Assembly: GCA_021414145.1 (NCBI GenBank)
Contig: JAIOOY010000073.1
Location: 1 to 36,836, forward strand
Reading direction: 5' to 3'
Source of the DNA: Methylophilales bacterium
GTDB lineage: Bacteria > Pseudomonadota > Gammaproteobacteria > Burkholderiales > Methylophilaceae
DNA: 36,836 nucleotides
Shown: positions 35,601 through 36,836 of the stretch, in pieces
How the letters are laid out: each line of letters opens with the position of its first letter
How positions within the stretch are numbered: the first letter of the stretch is position 1
Made by a program: the position numbers and the translations under genes
The notes under the pieces: generated by a model
Databases searched by the model: none
Told to the model about the DNA's origin: nothing
Seen by the model: the letters and a program-made list of their open reading frames with translations, nothing else

Positions 35601-36521
35601 GGCAAAAGGCGAAATCGCCGTCGGGTGATTATGGGTTTCCACCTTCATCAGAAAGTGCATGTCATCTTGCTCATAGCCGTAACGCCCGTCGGCCTGCGCG
35701 TTGAAGCGCTGTGTGGTTTCACCCGCCACAATCGAGGCGTTATCTGAATAGGCGACTACCGTGTTGCCCGGGTTCAGCTTGTGTGTGTTACGTATCATGC
35801 CAAACAGCGAGTTTTCTTGTTTCTCGCCGTCTATCACCCAATCCGCATTAAAAATCTTGTGGCGACAATGCTCAGAGTTAGCCTGCGCAAACATCATCAG
35901 TTCCACATCAGTAGGGTTACGTCCTATACGTTGAAAATTTTCTACCAGATAGTCCACTTCATCCGCCGACAAAGCCAATCCCATAGACTGATTCGCCTTA
36001 TCCAGCGCGGCCTTGCCGCCATTAAGGATGTCCACCGTACTAAGCGGCGCAGGATTGGCGACCTCCACCAGTTTGGTCGCGTCGTCCAGCGAGCTAAATA
36101 CCGCCTCGGTCATACGATCATGGATCAGCGGCAACAGCGCGGCTTTCTCATCCTTACCCAACGGCTTGCCGTCCTGCGTCGTCACATAAAACACCACACC
36201 ACGCTCAATCCGCGTGACCTCCTCCAAGCCGCAATGCTGTGCAATCTCAGTCGCCCGTGATGACCAAGGAGAAATCGTGCCGGGACGCGGAATGACCAAC
36301 AACTGCTCGCCTGTTGGTGTTTCCTCAGCCATCTTCGGCCCATAGGTGAGTATCTGCTGCAGCGTATTCTTTTGTGTAGGATTGAGCGTGTGCTTCGCCC
36401 AGACAAAATGCCAGAACTCGGCGTAGACATGAGTGATGCGCGGTGCGCTGGATTTCAGCGAATTCGCGATCTTATCCAGCCGGAAAGGAGATAAAGCAGC
36501 ACTGCCACGGATGCGGAGCAT
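32661..36521 (-). CDS. purL: Phosphoribosylformylglycinamidine synthase (large single-chain type)
   Basis: The 1286-residue enzyme is close to E. coli PurL (1295) and fuses all three parts. These are an N-terminal PurS-like domain, two AIR-synthase-type halves ([61 protein letters not shown]-like loop [10 protein letters not shown]) and a C-terminal class I glutaminase. Its nucleophile is Cys1126 in [10 protein letters not shown], with HGEGFAEF and [10 protein letters not shown] completing that domain. It converts FGAR to FGAM using glutamine and ATP in purine synthesis. A longer frame starts at 36611, but [18 protein letters not shown] at 36519-36521 is the conserved N-terminus and the extra residues would cross the divergent tRNA promoter region. 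Confidence 0.97.
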   Translation of the reverse strand: MLRIRGSAALSPFRLDKIANSLKSSAPRITHVYAEFWHFVWAKHTLNPTQKNTLQQILTYGPKMAEETPTGEQLLVIPRPGTISPWSSRATEIAQHCGLEEVTRIERGVVFYVTTQDGKPLGKDEKAALLPLIHDRMTEAVFSSLDDATKLVEVANPAPLSTVDILNGGKAALDKANQSMGLALSADEVDYLVENFQRIGRNPTDVELMMFAQANSEHCRHKIFNADWVIDGEKQENSLFGMIRNTHKLNPGNTVVAYSDNASIVAGETTQRFNAQADGRYGYEQDDMHFLMKVETHNHPTAISPFAGAATGAGGEIRDEGATGCGSKPKAGLTGFSVSNLEIPHFKQPWEAGYGKPGRIASALQIMIDGPLGGAAYNNEFGRPNIAGYFRTLEIESDHEVRGYHKPIMLAGGIGHISARHSKKHAIPDGAILIQLGGPAMLIGLGGGAASSMGSGSNAENLDFDSVQRGNPELERRAQEVIDRCWQMNEQNPILAIHDVGAGGLSNAFPELVNDAGRGAFFQLRDIQNEALGMSPKELWCNEAQERYVLAVLPENVELFKQICERERCPFAIVGMATEQKHLTLADSHFDNKPVDMDLSVLLGKPPKMTRDVKHQVRQLPAFDWSEINVTEAAQRVLRLPGVADKTFLITIGDRTVTGLVARDQMVGPWQVPVADVAVTLAGYQTNRGEAFAIGEKAPLALIDAPASGRMAIAEAITNIAAAGIENLSDIKLSANWMAPAGHQGEDAALYDTVRAVGMALCPALGISIPVGKDSMSMKTIWDDSGKQKAVTAPISLIVSAFAPVPDVRKTLTPQLRTNVGETALMLVDLGLGKNALGGSALAQVYGATDNIAPDLDDAEHLKTFFNAVQSLNQAGKILAYHDRSDGGLFVTLVEMAFAGHCGFVVDLGITEAIPALFSEELGAVLQVRAEDVESVAMAFNGMAQVIGMVTGKHIRIVCNGEMVFDERHSDVHRWWSETTFHMQSLRDNPLCAQQEYDSLLDTYDPGLNARLSFDLNDDIAAPYIASGKRPKMAVLREQGVNGHVEMAAAFDRAGFEAHDVHMSDIIAGRTSLKDFAGLVACGGFSYGDVLGAGEGWAKSILFNARARDEFSAFFQRKDSFALGVCNGCQMMSNLHDLIPGAEFWPHFVRNKSEQFEARFAMVEVLDSPSLFFAGMDGSRMPIAVAHGEGFAEFSSSVAVELARKQNLITLRFVDNDGRATEIYPFNPNGSHQGITGLTTPDGRFSIMMPHPERVFRAVQNSWHPDDWYEDAPWMRMFRNARKFVG

Positions 36522-36624
36522 GGTTTTTCTTTGAGTTGCAAAGACAGGAATTTTACCCGAAATAGGTGTTTTAGGTTCGGTACAAAACTTCATGGATGCC
36601 ATAGCAGCCACACATGCTTTCCGC

Positions 36625-36630
36625 TATAAT
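36625..36630 (+). promoter_or_regulatory. Candidate -10 box of the tRNA-Pro promoter
   Basis: A perfect TATAAT lies 39 bases before the mature tRNA 5' end in the purL-tRNA divergent spacer. No good -35 hexamer stands 16-18 bases upstream, so the assignment rests on the -10 alone. Confidence 0.45.
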
Positions 36631-36669
36631 CCGCAACCTTCTGAAGCGGCTTTGTCGCTTTGGCCCGGT

Positions 36670-36746
36670 CGGGGCGTAGCGCAGCCTGGTAGCGTACTTG
36701 CATGGGGTGCAAGGGGTCGCAAGTTCGAATCTTGCCGTCCCGACCA
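36670..36746 (+). tRNA. tRNA-Pro (anticodon GGG)
   Basis: The 77-base sequence folds as a cloverleaf. The acceptor CGGGGCG pairs with CGTCCCG (one G-U), and the D arm is GCGC-AGCCTGGTA-GCGT. The anticodon stem CTTGC/GCAAG encloses the loop ATGGGGT with anticodon GGG. The T arm GCAAG-TTCGAAT-CTTGC is followed by discriminator A and an encoded CCA. It reads CCC and CCU proline codons. The loop and D arm match E. coli proL closely. Confidence 0.97.
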
Positions 36747-36765
36747 ATTTGAAAGTGACCGCGCC

Positions 36766-36836
36766 ATGTCCCACATCTGGAAACCTCACGTTACCGTCGC
36801 CGCCATCGTTGAGCAAAACGGCAAGTTTTTGCTGGT
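36766..36836 (+). CDS. Nudix hydrolase, N-terminal fragment (cut by window edge)
   Basis: An ATG 19 bases after the tRNA CCA opens a frame reading [20 protein letters not shown] and FLLV, which runs off the window. [16 protein letters not shown] resembles the start of the NudJ-type Nudix phosphatases (E. coli NudJ begins MFKPHVTVA). The Nudix box itself lies beyond the edge. The close spacing suggests one transcript with the tRNA. Confidence 0.8.
   Translation, partial: MSHIWKPHVTVAAIVEQNGKFLL

Noticed and set aside
36522-36611. Upstream extension of purL
   Set aside because: The conserved N-terminus starts at MLRIRG, and the extension reaches toward the tRNA promoter.

Overview
The window reads as chromosomal DNA of a betaproteobacterium. 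A Nitrosomonadales member, possibly an iron- or sulfur-oxidising Gallionellaceae-like lineage, is my inference; no 16S or other marker is present. The basis is the betaproteobacterial-type cold-shock protein, the lepA-lepB-rnc-era block, a pepP-ubiH-ubiquinone hydroxylase block, a full flagellar rod/hook cluster with sigma-54 and FliA promoters, and a flavocytochrome c sulfide dehydrogenase operon. Gene density is high. No gene-free stretch exceeds about 300 bases, and I see no transposase, integrase, phage gene or CRISPR array.

Layout. 1-218 is the 3' end of a kdpE-type response regulator, closed by a bidirectional terminator shared with a cold-shock gene (319-525). A REP-like element (about 691-790) separates that gene from an operon read leftward: HDOD protein -> pepP -> ubiH -> second ubiquinone-ring hydroxylase -> dsbC. 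Read rightward are recJ and a translationally coupled glutamine-synthetase-like (gamma-glutamyl-polyamine type) gene. They converge on lepA-lepB-rnc-era across a long palindromic repeat (9164-9228). 

The block 13578-27500 is flagellar. flgBCDEFGHIJ and flgKL are on the minus strand, with a diguanylate cyclase gene immediately upstream of flgB and flgA divergent from it. A sigma-54-type promoter stands before flgB and a FliA (sigma-28)-type promoter before flgKL, matching a two-tier hierarchy in which rod and hook genes are made first and hook-filament junction proteins later. A strong terminator after flgL ends 10 nt before the GTG start of lepA.

27552-32607 carries a small DUF465 gene and then a six-gene minus-strand operon: secreted ankyrin protein, monoheme cytochrome c, Tat-exported FCSD flavoprotein (FccB/SoxF), a sorbosone-dehydrogenase-like beta-propeller, an unrecognised secreted protein, and an SMP-30-like beta-propeller. 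All six have export signals. A periplasmic sulfide-oxidation (or related electron-transfer) module with unexplained accessory proteins is the most novel-looking content. The window closes with purL, a divergent tRNA-Pro(GGG), and the start of a Nudix hydrolase gene only 19 nt after the tRNA.

Several start sites were revised from the longest possible reading frame using Shine-Dalgarno sites, overlaps and conserved N-termini: pepP (probably ATT), ubiH, era, flgK, flgH, flgB, the sorbosone-dehydrogenase-like gene, the cytochrome and purL.
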